Part shown: positions 34,127 through 42,676 of the stretch, piece by piece
Layout of the letters: every line of letters begins with the position of its first letter
Numbering within the stretch: the first letter of the stretch is position 1
Source of the DNA: an uncultured Eubacteriales bacterium
GTDB taxonomy: Bacteria; Bacillota; Clostridia; Oscillospirales; Acutalibacteraceae
Length of the DNA stretch: 64,000 nt
Reading direction: 5' to 3'
Assembly (NCBI GenBank): GCA_934456435.1
Contig: CAKSHH010000001.1
Location: forward strand, 62,001 to 126,000
Made by a program: the position numbers and the translations under genes
Notes under the pieces: model-generated
Database searches by the model: none
What the model was told of the DNA's origin: nothing
Seen by the model: only the letters and a program-made list of their open reading frames with translations

Positions 34127-35305
34127 ATGGCGAAACACCTTTTTTCATCCGAATCGGTAACAAAGGGCCATCCCGATAAAATCTGCGACAGAATTTCCGA
34201 TTCTATCCTCGATGCCATCATGGCTCAGGATCCGAACGGCCGTGTCGCTTGCGAGACATGCTGTACAACGGGTATGGTTCTCATTATGGGCGAGATTTCA
34301 ACGACTGCAAATATTGACATTCCTGCTATCGCGAGAAAGGCTATCTGCGATATCGGCTATGACAGCGCGGACAAGGGCTTCGACGGCAACACCTGTGCTA
34401 TCATCACTTCTTTGGATAAGCAGTCGCCCGACATTGCAATGGGTGTTGACGCTTCCTTTGAGCTCAAGGGCGGCGAAGAGGATAAATATAACCTCAACGG
34501 CGCAGGCGATCAGGGCATGATGTTCGGCTATGCCTGCGACGAGACTCCTGAACTTATGCCGATGCCGATTTCGCTTGCTCACAAGCTTGCACTCAAGCTG
34601 ACCGAGGAAAGAGAAAACGGCGAGCTCGGTTATCTCAGAGCCGACGGCAAAACGCAGGTTACTGTTGAGTATGACGATGACAAGGTTGTCAGAATTGACG
34701 CGATCGTTGTTTCCTCTCAGCACAGCGCGGATGTGGAGCTTGAAACGATCCGCAAGGACGTTATCGAAAAGGTAATCAAGCCGACGATTGATCCGTCGCT
34801 CATCGACGAAAACACAAAGATTTATGTCAACCCGACAGGTCGCTTTGTAACAGGCGGACCGCAGGGCGATTCGGGTCTTACGGGACGTAAGATAATCGTT
34901 GATACCTACGGCGGATATTCACGTCACGGCGGCGGTGCATTCAGCGGAAAGGACCCGACAAAGGTTGACCGTTCGGCGGCTTATATGTGCCGTTACATTG
35001 CGAAAAACATTGTTGCCGCAGGACTTGCAAAGAAGTGCGAGCTTCAGCTTGCTTATGCAATCGGCGTTGCACATCCCGTTTCCGTAATGGTTGACACATT
35101 CGGCACGGGTGTACATTCCGACGAGGAGCTTGCAAAGGCTGTTCAGAATGTGTTTGATCTTCGCCCGGCGGCAATCATCGACGAGCTTGATCTTCGCCGA
35201 CCGATTTACACCGCAACATCGGCTTACGGTCACATGGGCAGAACCGATGTTGATCTTCCGTGGGAGCATACCGACAAGATCGAAGAGCTCAAGGCTCAGT
35301 TCTAA
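34127..35305 (+). CDS. metK: S-adenosylmethionine synthetase
   Basis: A 392-residue enzyme making SAM from methionine and ATP. Motifs present: SESVTKGHPDKICDRISDS (ATP/Mg), GAGDQGMMFGYA, GRFVTGGPQGDSGLTGRKI, and GGGAFSGKDPTKVDRSAAY. Length and motifs are canonical. The ATG at 34127 follows ACGGAGG; an upstream-extended frame runs through the riboswitch terminator and is spurious. Controlled by the SAM-I riboswitch directly upstream. Confidence 0.98.
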   Translation: MAKHLFSSESVTKGHPDKICDRISDSILDAIMAQDPNGRVACETCCTTGMVLIMGEISTTANIDIPAIARKAICDIGYDSADKGFDGNTCAIITSLDKQSPDIAMGVDASFELKGGEEDKYNLNGAGDQGMMFGYACDETPELMPMPISLAHKLALKLTEERENGELGYLRADGKTQVTVEYDDDKVVRIDAIVVSSQHSADVELETIRKDVIEKVIKPTIDPSLIDENTKIYVNPTGRFVTGGPQGDSGLTGRKIIVDTYGGYSRHGGGAFSGKDPTKVDRSAAYMCRYIAKNIVAAGLAKKCELQLAYAIGVAHPVSVMVDTFGTGVHSDEELAKAVQNVFDLRPAAIIDELDLRRPIYTATSAYGHMGRTDVDLPWEHTDKIEELKAQF

Positions 35306-35339
35306 GGCAATTCGCACACCTCAATTGTGCGGTATTGCC
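35306..35339 (+). terminator. Hairpin downstream of metK
   Basis: GGCAAT...ATTGCC with inner GCAC/GTGC, directly after the stop codon. There is no U-tract, so it may be a weak terminator or 3' end stabiliser. Confidence 0.45.
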
Positions 35340-35364
35340 ATAATATAACTTTCGGGAGAATAAT

Positions 35365-36042
35365 ATGAGAATGAAACGGATAATTACAGTATTGTGCTGT
35401 TTGTTTGCCGCCGTATTTATTGCGGCGGCAACCGTTGATTTTACGGCAAAGGACAAGCTCTACCCGTTGCTTTTTGACAGCGTGGATTATGACTGTACCG
35501 CCGATTATGAGCCGAGAAACACCTCACTTCAAAAGGGAGACTTCGTTCTCTACGGTACATACCGCGGCGAACAAATGCTGTGGAGGGTTATTTCCGAGGA
35601 CGGCACGGTTATTCAGAGCAATTACATAGTTGACTTTGCGCCGTTCGGTAAATCTTCGGATAAAAACGATTCCGATTTGATGAAAAATCTCGGCAAGAAT
35701 TTCGACGGAATAACCGAAAAAATTTATATTCCGTCGGAAAGTGAGCTGTCGAAATTATCGGCGGCTGAGCTAAAAAAACAGCCGACGCTGTCCGCTGTGC
35801 TGAGGTGCAAAACGAGATTCCTGTTTCTCCGCAGGAACTGTTGGTACTGGACAAGTTCCGGTATTTCGACAAACTCTCTGAGCGTTGCCGCCGTTACGCA
35901 GTCGGGAACGTTTTACAAATCTCCTGCGACCGATTCGCTGATGGGCGTTTGCCCTGCCGTTAAGCTGGAAAGTAAAGATGTACTTGTGACCGGCGGAAAC
36001 GGAACCGCCGAACAGCCGTATGTGATCGGAGGGGAGCAATGA
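35365..36042 (+). CDS. DUF6273-like secreted or membrane-anchored protein
   Basis: A 225-residue protein. The N-terminal hydrophobic segment (about 4-24) acts as signal anchor or signal peptide; no lipobox Cys is well placed. The ectodomain begins KGDFVLYGTYRGEQMLWRV and later has NCWYWTSSGIST and GVCPAVKLES. This is the pattern of DUF6273 domains (gateway ...W.V..., YWTSS/WWLRS, VRPAL/VCPAV). The function of that domain is unknown. A paralogous domain occurs twice in the large protein at 47.5 kb. The next gene starts inside its stop codon (ATGA). Confidence 0.7.
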   Translation: MRMKRIITVLCCLFAAVFIAAATVDFTAKDKLYPLLFDSVDYDCTADYEPRNTSLQKGDFVLYGTYRGEQMLWRVISEDGTVIQSNYIVDFAPFGKSSDKNDSDLMKNLGKNFDGITEKIYIPSESELSKLSAAELKKQPTLSAVLRCKTRFLFLRRNCWYWTSSGISTNSLSVAAVTQSGTFYKSPATDSLMGVCPAVKLESKDVLVTGGNGTAEQPYVIGGEQ

Positions 36043-37394
36043 TGAAGAACAAAAAGCTTACTCCGTTCGCGGTCTTTTGTGCGGTGATTGTGCTGTTTTA
36101 TCTCCTCTTTACAAGACTGATTGTCAAGACCGATGACGGCCATTTTTTAGGAATATTGAACGAATCGGGATTTGATTTGGCACAATGGCTGAAACTGCGG
36201 TACGAGACAATATCGGGCAGAACGGTCTGCGAGCTTCTGACAATGAAGTTCCTCGGTACCAATCTTATTGCTTGGAAGCTCTGCGCGGCATTGCTGTGGA
36301 TTTATATTGTTCATTTTGTCCTGCGTTTCACGAGCACTTTCATCAGAGAAAAGCAAGGGGCAGGCACTTTTGTGCTGTGCATACCGTTCCTTGTTTTTAT
36401 CGGCTGTCTGAATCCTGCCGCATTTTGGTTTTCCGGCTCATTTACATATCTTTTTCCGTTTGCCTGTATGTTGATAACGCTGACACCTGTTGCTTACGAG
36501 CTTGCAGAAATAAATTACAGGCGAATACCGAGTCTGATACTGTCCGTTGTCGCTGCACCTATTGCGTGCTCGCAGGAACAGTCCGCGGCGCTGACGCTTG
36601 GCTTTTATGCCGTGGCGCTTGCATTCCTCTTTATTAAAAGAAAGAAAAAAATATACAGCTTTATCTCGCTTCCTTTTTGTGTCGCGCAAACATATATTTT
36701 GTTTTCCGCACCCGGAATGAGTGAGAGAATGAAAGCTGAAGCAAGCGGCTTTGACGGATTTAATTCAATGAATACAGCTCACAAAATACTTTGCGGACTG
36801 TCAAATTACTATGCGTTCGGCTTCATGATGTCGGTGTTTGTTTTCGGCTTTTTCATAACTGCTGTCACGTTAAAGCTGAGAAGCTTGGAAAATTCAAGGC
36901 TTTCGGGAGTATTGTCCCGAATATTACCGATTTTTTCGGTTCTTTCATTTGTCGGCGGAAATATACTTTCCCTTGCGGCGGAAAGGACGATACCCGACAA
37001 AGCCTTTGAAAGGATGTTTATATTGGGGCAAATAAGTCCTGTCGGAGCGGTAATTATTGCATTGTGTTCGGTAACTCTTGTATTGATTATTGTGTCGTTT
37101 GTCACAATTGCTCGTGAAGATTTCAAAACAGGCTTCACGGCGTCGGTTTGTTATATAGCAGGGGTTTGCAGCGCGGTTATTCTCGGATTCAGTTCGTCCG
37201 TTTACGCGTCGGGTCAGAGAGTATTCTTCTTTTCGGAGATGCTCACCTTGATTTCCTGCGCGGTTCTTTTGGGCTCTTTAAAAGAAAATAAGGCTAAACA
37301 AAGGGTCGAATTTTCCGCAGTTGTGATATCCTTATGTATGCTGTTTGTGAATTGTATGAGCTGGTTTTTCCTTGAAATACCGATTATGGGCTGA
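36039..37394 (+). CDS. Polytopic membrane protein (DUF6056/GT-C-like)
   Basis: A 451-residue protein with about 11 hydrophobic helices. The first extracytoplasmic loop, DDGHFLGILNESGF and RYETISGRTVCELLTMKF, resembles the acidic DD/GR-containing loop of DUF6056 and other GT-C-like glycosyltransferases that use lipid-linked sugars. The enzymatic role is inference. It overlaps the DUF6273 gene by 4 bp (ATGA), so the two are likely made together, perhaps as enzyme and surface partner. AGGGGAGCA precedes the start. Confidence 0.6.
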   Translation: MMKNKKLTPFAVFCAVIVLFYLLFTRLIVKTDDGHFLGILNESGFDLAQWLKLRYETISGRTVCELLTMKFLGTNLIAWKLCAALLWIYIVHFVLRFTSTFIREKQGAGTFVLCIPFLVFIGCLNPAAFWFSGSFTYLFPFACMLITLTPVAYELAEINYRRIPSLILSVVAAPIACSQEQSAALTLGFYAVALAFLFIKRKKKIYSFISLPFCVAQTYILFSAPGMSERMKAEASGFDGFNSMNTAHKILCGLSNYYAFGFMMSVFVFGFFITAVTLKLRSLENSRLSGVLSRILPIFSVLSFVGGNILSLAAERTIPDKAFERMFILGQISPVGAVIIALCSVTLVLIIVSFVTIAREDFKTGFTASVCYIAGVCSAVILGFSSSVYASGQRVFFFSEMLTLISCAVLLGSLKENKAKQRVEFSAVVISLCMLFVNCMSWFFLEIPIMG

Positions 37395-37485
37395 TTTTGC
37401 GATTTAAAGCGACAAAAATATGTCTTTTTATGGTCAAAATGTATATTTATGCCCTTATTTGAATAAATACTGATTGTAAAAAATG

Positions 37486-37504
37486 ACATTACGTTTTGTA
37501 ATGT
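37486..37504. promoter_or_regulatory. Inverted repeat upstream of the liv promoter
   Basis: ACATTAC, 5 bp, GTAATGT, about 77 bp upstream of the livJ -35. It could be an operator. The rest of the 283-bp gap shows only AT-rich DNA and the promoter. Confidence 0.3.
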
Positions 37505-37580
37505 GGAAAATGTACAAAAAGAAGCTTCTTAATTTGGCTAAATTCATTAAAAAACTGACAGCTTTTTTAGAATTTACCTG

Positions 37581-37609
37581 TTGACATCTCAATATTATGA
37601 GTGTATCAT
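37581..37609 (+). promoter_or_regulatory. Promoter of livJHMGF
   Basis: TTGACA, 17-bp spacer, TATCAT, 68 bp before the livJ start codon. Confidence 0.75.
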
Positions 37610-37677
37610 TATTCACATCATAGATGATGATTACCGAGTTACAAAAAGCAGCTCGGAATTTAAAAGGAGGTCATTTT

Positions 37678-38832
37678 ATGAAAAAGTCAGTTAAAAAGGT
37701 TCTTGCGGCAGTTCTTGCTCTTACCTTGATTGCGCTCTGCTTCACCGCTTGCGGCGGCACCGGCACTAAAGCATCAGGCGACAACTATGCAGCAAACAAC
37801 ACAGAGTATTTCATTGGTACAACAGGCCCTCTTACAGGTGACGCTGCTTCCTACGGTAACTCTGTAAAGAACGGTGCAACAATCGCCATTGAGGAAATCA
37901 ATGCTGCCGGCGGACTTAACGGTGTTAAGTTCAAGTTCGACATGAAGGACGACAAGGCAACTGCTCAGGACGCAACAACGGGTTACAATTCACTTCTTGA
38001 AGCAGGTATGCAGATTTCACTCGGTTCTGTTACAACAGACTCTTGCGACGCTTTCGGTGCAAGTGCAGTTGAGGACAACCTCTTCTTCATCACTCCGTCA
38101 GCTTCCGCAGCTAAGGTTATTGATGGCAGAGATAACGGCTTCCGTGTTTGCTTCGGCGACCCGGATCAGGGTACTCTTGCTGCTGACGATCTTTCAAAGA
38201 GCTACAAGAATATCGGTGTTATCTACAACACCAGCGACACATATTCAACAGGTGTCTTCGATGCTTTCAAGGCAGAGATGGACGCTAAGGGCGTAACATT
38301 CAAGGCAGCTACATTCGACGCTGAGAACAACAAGGATTTCTCAACTCAGATTGAGCAGCTCAAGGATTGTGATGTTATTTTCCTCCCGATGTATTATCAG
38401 GAAGGCTCGCTCATCTGTAAGGCTGCAACAGCTAAGGGCTGCAAAGCCGACCTTGTCGGTACAGACGGATTTGACGGTATTGCAGACCTCATTGATTCAA
38501 AGACTGTTACAAATAAGGTTAAGTACATCACTCCGTTTGATGCAGACAGCAAGGACGCAACGGTAAGCAAGTTTGTTACAGCCTACAAGGCAAAGTACAA
38601 CGAGACTCCCGACCAGTTCGCAGCAGACGCTTACGATGCAGTTTACGCCATCTACAATGCAATGAAGGCGGCAGGCGTTGACGATGTAACAATCAGCCCG
38701 AGCGATCTTTGCGAGAAGGTTAAGGCTGCTATCACAGCTCCTGATTTCTCACTCACAGGTGCAACAGGCACAATGTCCTGGGACGCTTCCGGCGCTTGCA
38801 AGAAGGAACTTCAGTTCAAGGATGTTCTTTAA
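37678..38832 (+). CDS. livJ: Branched-chain amino acid ABC transporter, substrate-binding lipoprotein
   Basis: A 384-residue protein. The signal peptide ends ALTLIALCFTAC with a lipobox; the lipidated Cys is at about residue 23, followed by GGTGT. The mature part has the Peripla_BP_6 start IGTTGPLTGDAASYGNSVKN and a typical hinge region. It should bind leucine, isoleucine, valine or a related amino acid outside the membrane and deliver it to LivHM. ATG at 37678 with AAGGAGG. The four following genes complete the importer. Confidence 0.93.
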   Translation: MKKSVKKVLAAVLALTLIALCFTACGGTGTKASGDNYAANNTEYFIGTTGPLTGDAASYGNSVKNGATIAIEEINAAGGLNGVKFKFDMKDDKATAQDATTGYNSLLEAGMQISLGSVTTDSCDAFGASAVEDNLFFITPSASAAKVIDGRDNGFRVCFGDPDQGTLAADDLSKSYKNIGVIYNTSDTYSTGVFDAFKAEMDAKGVTFKAATFDAENNKDFSTQIEQLKDCDVIFLPMYYQEGSLICKAATAKGCKADLVGTDGFDGIADLIDSKTVTNKVKYITPFDADSKDATVSKFVTAYKAKYNETPDQFAADAYDAVYAIYNAMKAAGVDDVTISPSDLCEKVKAAITAPDFSLTGATGTMSWDASGACKKELQFKDVL

Positions 38833-38860
38833 TCCAAGATACGGAATTATATAACTTATA

Positions 38861-38891
38861 CTTTACGGGTGCCGTTATGACACCCGTAAAG
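38861..38891 (+). terminator. livJ-livH intergenic hairpin
   Basis: CTTTACGGGTG / CACCCGTAAAG, perfect 11-bp stem with a 9-base loop and only a weak T-tract. It probably sets a high livJ to livHMGF ratio. Confidence 0.7.
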
Positions 38892-38911
38892 GTGTATTTT
38901 AATATACCGAT

Positions 38912-38985
38912 TTAAACCGCCGATCAATCTGTATCTGAAAACCAATTTAATATGGTTTGCAGGTATCGGTTGATGAGCGGTTTAA
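38912..38985 (+). promoter_or_regulatory. Long hairpin leader of livH
   Basis: TTAAACCGC / GCGGTTTAA (9 bp perfect) encloses a partly paired region (CAGGTATCGGTTGATG against CGATCAATCTGTATCTG) and a 6-bp inner stem AAACCA / TGGTTT. It ends 22 bases before the livH Shine-Dalgarno. No U-tract. A regulatory or mRNA-stability role is possible. Confidence 0.45.
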
Positions 38986-39018
38986 TTTATAAGAATCTAA
39001 CGAAAAGGAGTAGATCAA

Positions 39019-39885
39019 ATGTTGTCTACAATATTGGACGGACTCAGCCTGGGAGCTATCTATGCTCTTATCGCTTTGGGCTACACAATGGTTTACGGTA
39101 TTGCTAAGATGCTGAACTTTGCCCACGGTGATATCATCATGGTCGGCGCCTACGCTATCCTTGTCACCCTTAATGCAACCGGTCATCCGATTCTCGGCGT
39201 TATTGCCGCGGTTATTGTTTGTACGATTGTGGGTATTGTAATAGAAAAGGTTGCATACAAGCCTTTGAGAGGTGCTTCTCCGCTTGCTGTTCTTATTACA
39301 GCTATCGGTGTCAGCTATCTTCTTCAGAGTATTGCACAGCTTATCTTCAAGTCAAAGAGCCAGGCTGTTACAATTACCGAAACTCACATGGTGAACATCG
39401 GCTCGGCGGAACTCAACCTCAACACTCTTCTTACGCTTGTTGTCGGTGCTGTCATCATGGTTGCTCTTACTCTTTTCGTAAAATTTACAAGAACAGGACG
39501 CGCGATGCAGGCGGTTTCCGAGGATAGGGGAGCAGCTCAGCTCATGGGAGTCAACGTAAATAAAATAATCATGATAACGTTTGCTATCGGTTCGGCTCTT
39601 GCGGCTTGTGCAGGTGTTTTCTACCTTATGCAGATTCCGTCGGTCAGCCCGACACTCGGTTCAATGCCCGGTATCAAGGCTTTCGCCGCGGCGGTTATCG
39701 GCGGTATCGGTTCGATTCCCGGCGCAATGCTCGGCGGTGTTATCCTCGGAGTTGTCGAGAAGCTCGCGCTTAGCGTTCCTGCACTTGCTCCTTATGCAAC
39801 GGCTATTGAATTTGCGTTGCTGATAGTTATTCTCCTTGTAAGACCTATCGGTATCCTCGGCAAGAAGAGAAGGGAGAAGGTATAA
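39019..39885 (+). CDS. livH: Branched-chain amino acid ABC transporter permease LivH
   Basis: A 288-residue inner-membrane permease with about eight helices. LDGLSLGAIYALIALGYTMVYGIAKMLNFAHGDIIMVGAY is the conserved LivH N terminus, and the coupling segment ...SEDRGAAQLMGVNVNKII touches the ATPases. AAAAGGAG precedes the ATG. livM starts 4 bp after its stop codon. Confidence 0.95.
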   Translation: MLSTILDGLSLGAIYALIALGYTMVYGIAKMLNFAHGDIIMVGAYAILVTLNATGHPILGVIAAVIVCTIVGIVIEKVAYKPLRGASPLAVLITAIGVSYLLQSIAQLIFKSKSQAVTITETHMVNIGSAELNLNTLLTLVVGAVIMVALTLFVKFTRTGRAMQAVSEDRGAAQLMGVNVNKIIMITFAIGSALAACAGVFYLMQIPSVSPTLGSMPGIKAFAAAVIGGIGSIPGAMLGGVILGVVEKLALSVPALAPYATAIEFALLIVILLVRPIGILGKKRREKV

Positions 39886-39888
39886 GCT

Positions 39889-41028
39889 ATGAATTATCTC
39901 AAGAACATTAAAAGAGGCATAAGAATAAAGGACACATTTAATTATCTTATTATAATTGTAATGCTCGTTGTTCCTCTTCTTATCAGCACTTTCGGAAATC
40001 TTCCCCGTTCAAGCTCCGGCTTGCTTGCACAGATGGCATACAGTATTCTGCTTGCCGTTTCGCTCAACCTTGTTGTCGGCTTTCTCGGAGAGCTGTCACT
40101 CGGCCATGCAGGCTTCATGTGCGTTGGCGCATACATCGGCTGTTACATTGCCAAGGAGCTTTACGGCGTTATGGACTCAAAGCTTTTGGTTCTCATTATC
40201 TCGATGCTTATCGGCGGACTTGTTGCCGCTGTGTTCGGATTCATTATCGGACTTCCGGCTCTTCGACTCAAGGGCGACTACCTTGCCATTGTTACGCTGG
40301 CATTCGGTGAAATTGTAAGAACGATATTTAAGAACCTCCCGACTTTCGGTGCGGCTCTCGGTCTTTCCACAAAGAAGTACGGCAATGACCTCTATATTGT
40401 AGCCCTCGTTACCGTTCTTATCTCGCTCTTCCTTATCCAGAATATCATCAGAAGTAAGCACGGCCGTGCGATTACGGCTATCCGTGACAACGAAATCGCC
40501 GCAAAGGCAATGGGCGTCAACATCACCTATTACAAGCTGTTTGTTTTTGTTTTTGCCGCATTCTTCGCAGGTATGGCAGGCGTTATCTACGGTTCGTACG
40601 TTACACCGGTTGTTTACTCGTTCTTCTCATTCAACTACTCAATCGAGATTCTTGTTATGGTTGTTCTCGGCGGTATGGGTAACATTACGGGCTCAATTAT
40701 TTCGGCTGTGTTCATAACCTACCTCAATTTCCAGCTTCAGACTCAGCTTTCCGGCGACCTTGCCGCTCTCAAGTACCTTGTTTATGCAATCATTCTTATT
40801 GTTGTTGTTATCTTCAACAATGCTCCGGCACTCAAAAATGTCAGAGAGAGATTCTCCATTTCAAACAAGCTTCGCGAGAAGCACCTCAAGAATCCGTCAA
40901 AGCAGTATTCGGATACAAACAGATGGGATGTTGTTACTACAAAGATTCGTATGGACGAGGTTCTTACGACAGATGTGAAGCAAAACGATCCGTTTAAACC
41001 CGACAAACCTCAGAAAGGGGGTAAATAA
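39889..41028 (+). CDS. livM: Branched-chain amino acid ABC transporter permease LivM
   Basis: A 379-residue partner permease. The helices start at about residue 20. GFLGELSLGHAGFMCVGAY and the coupling motif AIRDNEIAAKAMGVNITYYK are typical of LivM. A hydrophilic C-terminal tail of about 60 residues, ending in Lys/Pro-rich sequence, extends beyond the usual domain. Gene overlap and spacing place it in the livJHMGF operon. Confidence 0.94.
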   Translation: MNYLKNIKRGIRIKDTFNYLIIIVMLVVPLLISTFGNLPRSSSGLLAQMAYSILLAVSLNLVVGFLGELSLGHAGFMCVGAYIGCYIAKELYGVMDSKLLVLIISMLIGGLVAAVFGFIIGLPALRLKGDYLAIVTLAFGEIVRTIFKNLPTFGAALGLSTKKYGNDLYIVALVTVLISLFLIQNIIRSKHGRAITAIRDNEIAAKAMGVNITYYKLFVFVFAAFFAGMAGVIYGSYVTPVVYSFFSFNYSIEILVMVVLGGMGNITGSIISAVFITYLNFQLQTQLSGDLAALKYLVYAIILIVVVIFNNAPALKNVRERFSISNKLREKHLKNPSKQYSDTNRWDVVTTKIRMDEVLTTDVKQNDPFKPDKPQKGGK

Positions 41029-41030
41029 GC

Positions 41031-41801
41031 ATGGCTGACTATGTACTTGAAACAAAAAATCTCGGCATTTCATTCGGCGGACTTAAGGCCGTTCAGGATG
41101 TTAATCTGAAGATTAAAAAGGGTCAGATCTATGGACTTATCGGCCCCAACGGAGCAGGAAAAACAACGGTTTTCAATCTTCTTACCGGTGTTTACAAGCC
41201 CACAACGGGCACCTTCTATCTTGACGGTGAGGATCTTACCGGCAAAACTCAGGAAAAAATCAATCATAAGGGTATTGCAAGAACCTTCCAGAACATTCGT
41301 CTTTTCAACAATATGAGTGTTATCAGAAATGTTCTTGTCGGACTGCACAATCAGCCTGAATTTAAGTGCAATCCCTTTATAAGCATGATAAAGCTCCCGA
41401 AGCACTACGATACAGAGGTCAGAATGAGAGACAAGGCAAAGGAAATCCTCAAGATTTTCGACCTTTACGAGGAGAGAAACAACCTTGCCTGCAACCTCCC
41501 TTACGGCAAGCAGAGAAAGCTTGAGATCGCGCGTGCACTTGCGACGAATCCGAAGCTTCTGCTTCTTGACGAGCCGGCGGCAGGTATGAATCCTCATGAG
41601 ACTCAGGAGCTTATGGACACGGTAAGATATCTCCGTGACAATTTTGACGTTACGATTCTTCTCATTGAGCATGACCTCAAGTTTGTTTCGGGTCTTTGCG
41701 ATGAGATTACGGTTCTCAACTTCGGTACGGTTCTTTGCCAGGGCAAGGTAGACGACGCCCTCAACGATCCCGAAGTTGTCAAGGCTTATATCGGAGGTTG
41801 A
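41031..41801 (+). CDS. livG: Branched-chain amino acid ABC transporter ATPase LivG
   Basis: A 256-residue ATPase. Walker A GPNGAGKTTVFN, Q-loop GIARTFQNIRLF, signature NLPYGKQRKLEIARAL and Walker B LLLLDEPAAGMNP, followed by ILLIEHD. The signature is the LPYG variant typical for LivG. GGGGGTAAATAAGC precedes the ATG. livF begins 5 bp after the stop codon. Confidence 0.95.
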   Translation: MADYVLETKNLGISFGGLKAVQDVNLKIKKGQIYGLIGPNGAGKTTVFNLLTGVYKPTTGTFYLDGEDLTGKTQEKINHKGIARTFQNIRLFNNMSVIRNVLVGLHNQPEFKCNPFISMIKLPKHYDTEVRMRDKAKEILKIFDLYEERNNLACNLPYGKQRKLEIARALATNPKLLLLDEPAAGMNPHETQELMDTVRYLRDNFDVTILLIEHDLKFVSGLCDEITVLNFGTVLCQGKVDDALNDPEVVKAYIGG

Positions 41802-41805
41802 TGTT

Positions 41806-42516
41806 ATGGCAATGTTGGAAGTTAAAGACCTTTCGGTCTATTACGGAGTTATACAGGCGATCAAGGGTATCAGCTTTGAGGTTAATCAGGGTGAAATCGT
41901 AACACTTATCGGCGCTAACGGAGCAGGAAAGACCACGACAATGCAGTCGATTATGGGTCTTATCCCGATTCGTGACGGCCATGTAAAGTATGAGGGCAAG
42001 GACATCACAAAAACTCCCTGCCACAAGATCGTTGAAATGGGCATGACACAGTGCCCTGAGGGACGCAGAATTTTCCAGGAGCTTTCGGTTTACGACAACC
42101 TGCTCATGGGCGCGTTTGCACTTAAGGATAAGAAAAATCTCAAGGAAGATATCGAAAAGATCTATACTCGTTTCCCTCGTCTTGAGGAGCGTAAAAACCA
42201 GATCGCAGGTACGCTTTCCGGCGGTGAACAGCAGATGCTCGCGATGGGTCGTGCGCTTATGAGCCACCCGAAGCTTCTTATGATGGATGAACCGTCAATG
42301 GGACTTTCTCCGCTGCTTGTAGATCAGGTTTTTGAAATCATCAAGGATATCAACAAGGACGGAACAACAATTCTTCTTGTTGAACAGAACGCAGGTAAGA
42401 GTCTTGCAATCTCCGACAGAGCTTATGTTCTCGAAACCGGAAAGATAGTCCTTTCGGGCACGGGCAAGGAGCTTATGGAGAGCGAGGACGTTAAGAAAGC
42501 TTACCTCGGCGGTTAA
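41806..42516 (+). CDS. livF: Branched-chain amino acid ABC transporter ATPase LivF
   Basis: A 236-residue ATPase. Walker A GANGAGKTTTMQ, MTQCPEGRRIFQELSVYDNL (LivF hallmark), signature LSGGEQQMLAMGRAL and Walker B LLMMDEPSMGLSP. I use the ATG at 41806 (8 bases after CGGAGG). It ends the operon, followed by a terminator. Confidence 0.95.
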   Translation: MAMLEVKDLSVYYGVIQAIKGISFEVNQGEIVTLIGANGAGKTTTMQSIMGLIPIRDGHVKYEGKDITKTPCHKIVEMGMTQCPEGRRIFQELSVYDNLLMGAFALKDKKNLKEDIEKIYTRFPRLEERKNQIAGTLSGGEQQMLAMGRALMSHPKLLMMDEPSMGLSPLLVDQVFEIIKDINKDGTTILLVEQNAGKSLAISDRAYVLETGKIVLSGTGKELMESEDVKKAYLGG

Positions 42517-42531
42517 TAAAAATAATTGCTT

Positions 42532-42568
42532 AAGAGACTGTACTCAAGGTGCGGTCTCTTCGTTTTTT
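42532..42568 (+). terminator. Terminator of the liv operon
   Basis: AAGAGAC / GTCTCTT stem with inner weak pairing, then CGTTTTTTA. Confidence 0.8.
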
Positions 42569-42605
42569 ATTCGTCAAATTTTTGGCGAAAATTATCGTCA
42601 AAACA

Positions 42606-42634
42606 TTGACAAATAAGGGATTATATAATAAAAT
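42606..42634 (+). promoter_or_regulatory. Promoter of aconitase operon
   Basis: TTGACA, 17-bp spacer, TAAAAT. The predicted start (about 42641) falls inside the Rex-like palindrome. Confidence 0.65.
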
Positions 42635-42639
42635 AAAGA

Positions 42640-42658
42640 TTGTTAAAAAATTGAACAA
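42640..42658 (+). promoter_or_regulatory. Candidate Rex operator
   Basis: TTGTTAAAAAATTGAACAA is a near-palindrome similar to the clostridial Rex site (TTGTTAA-N4-TTAACAA), with one extra spacer base and one substitution. It covers the predicted transcription start of the operon that encodes Rex itself, so NADH-sensitive autoregulation is plausible. Confidence 0.4.
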
Positions 42659-42676
42659 GTCGGAGGTTTAAACGCT

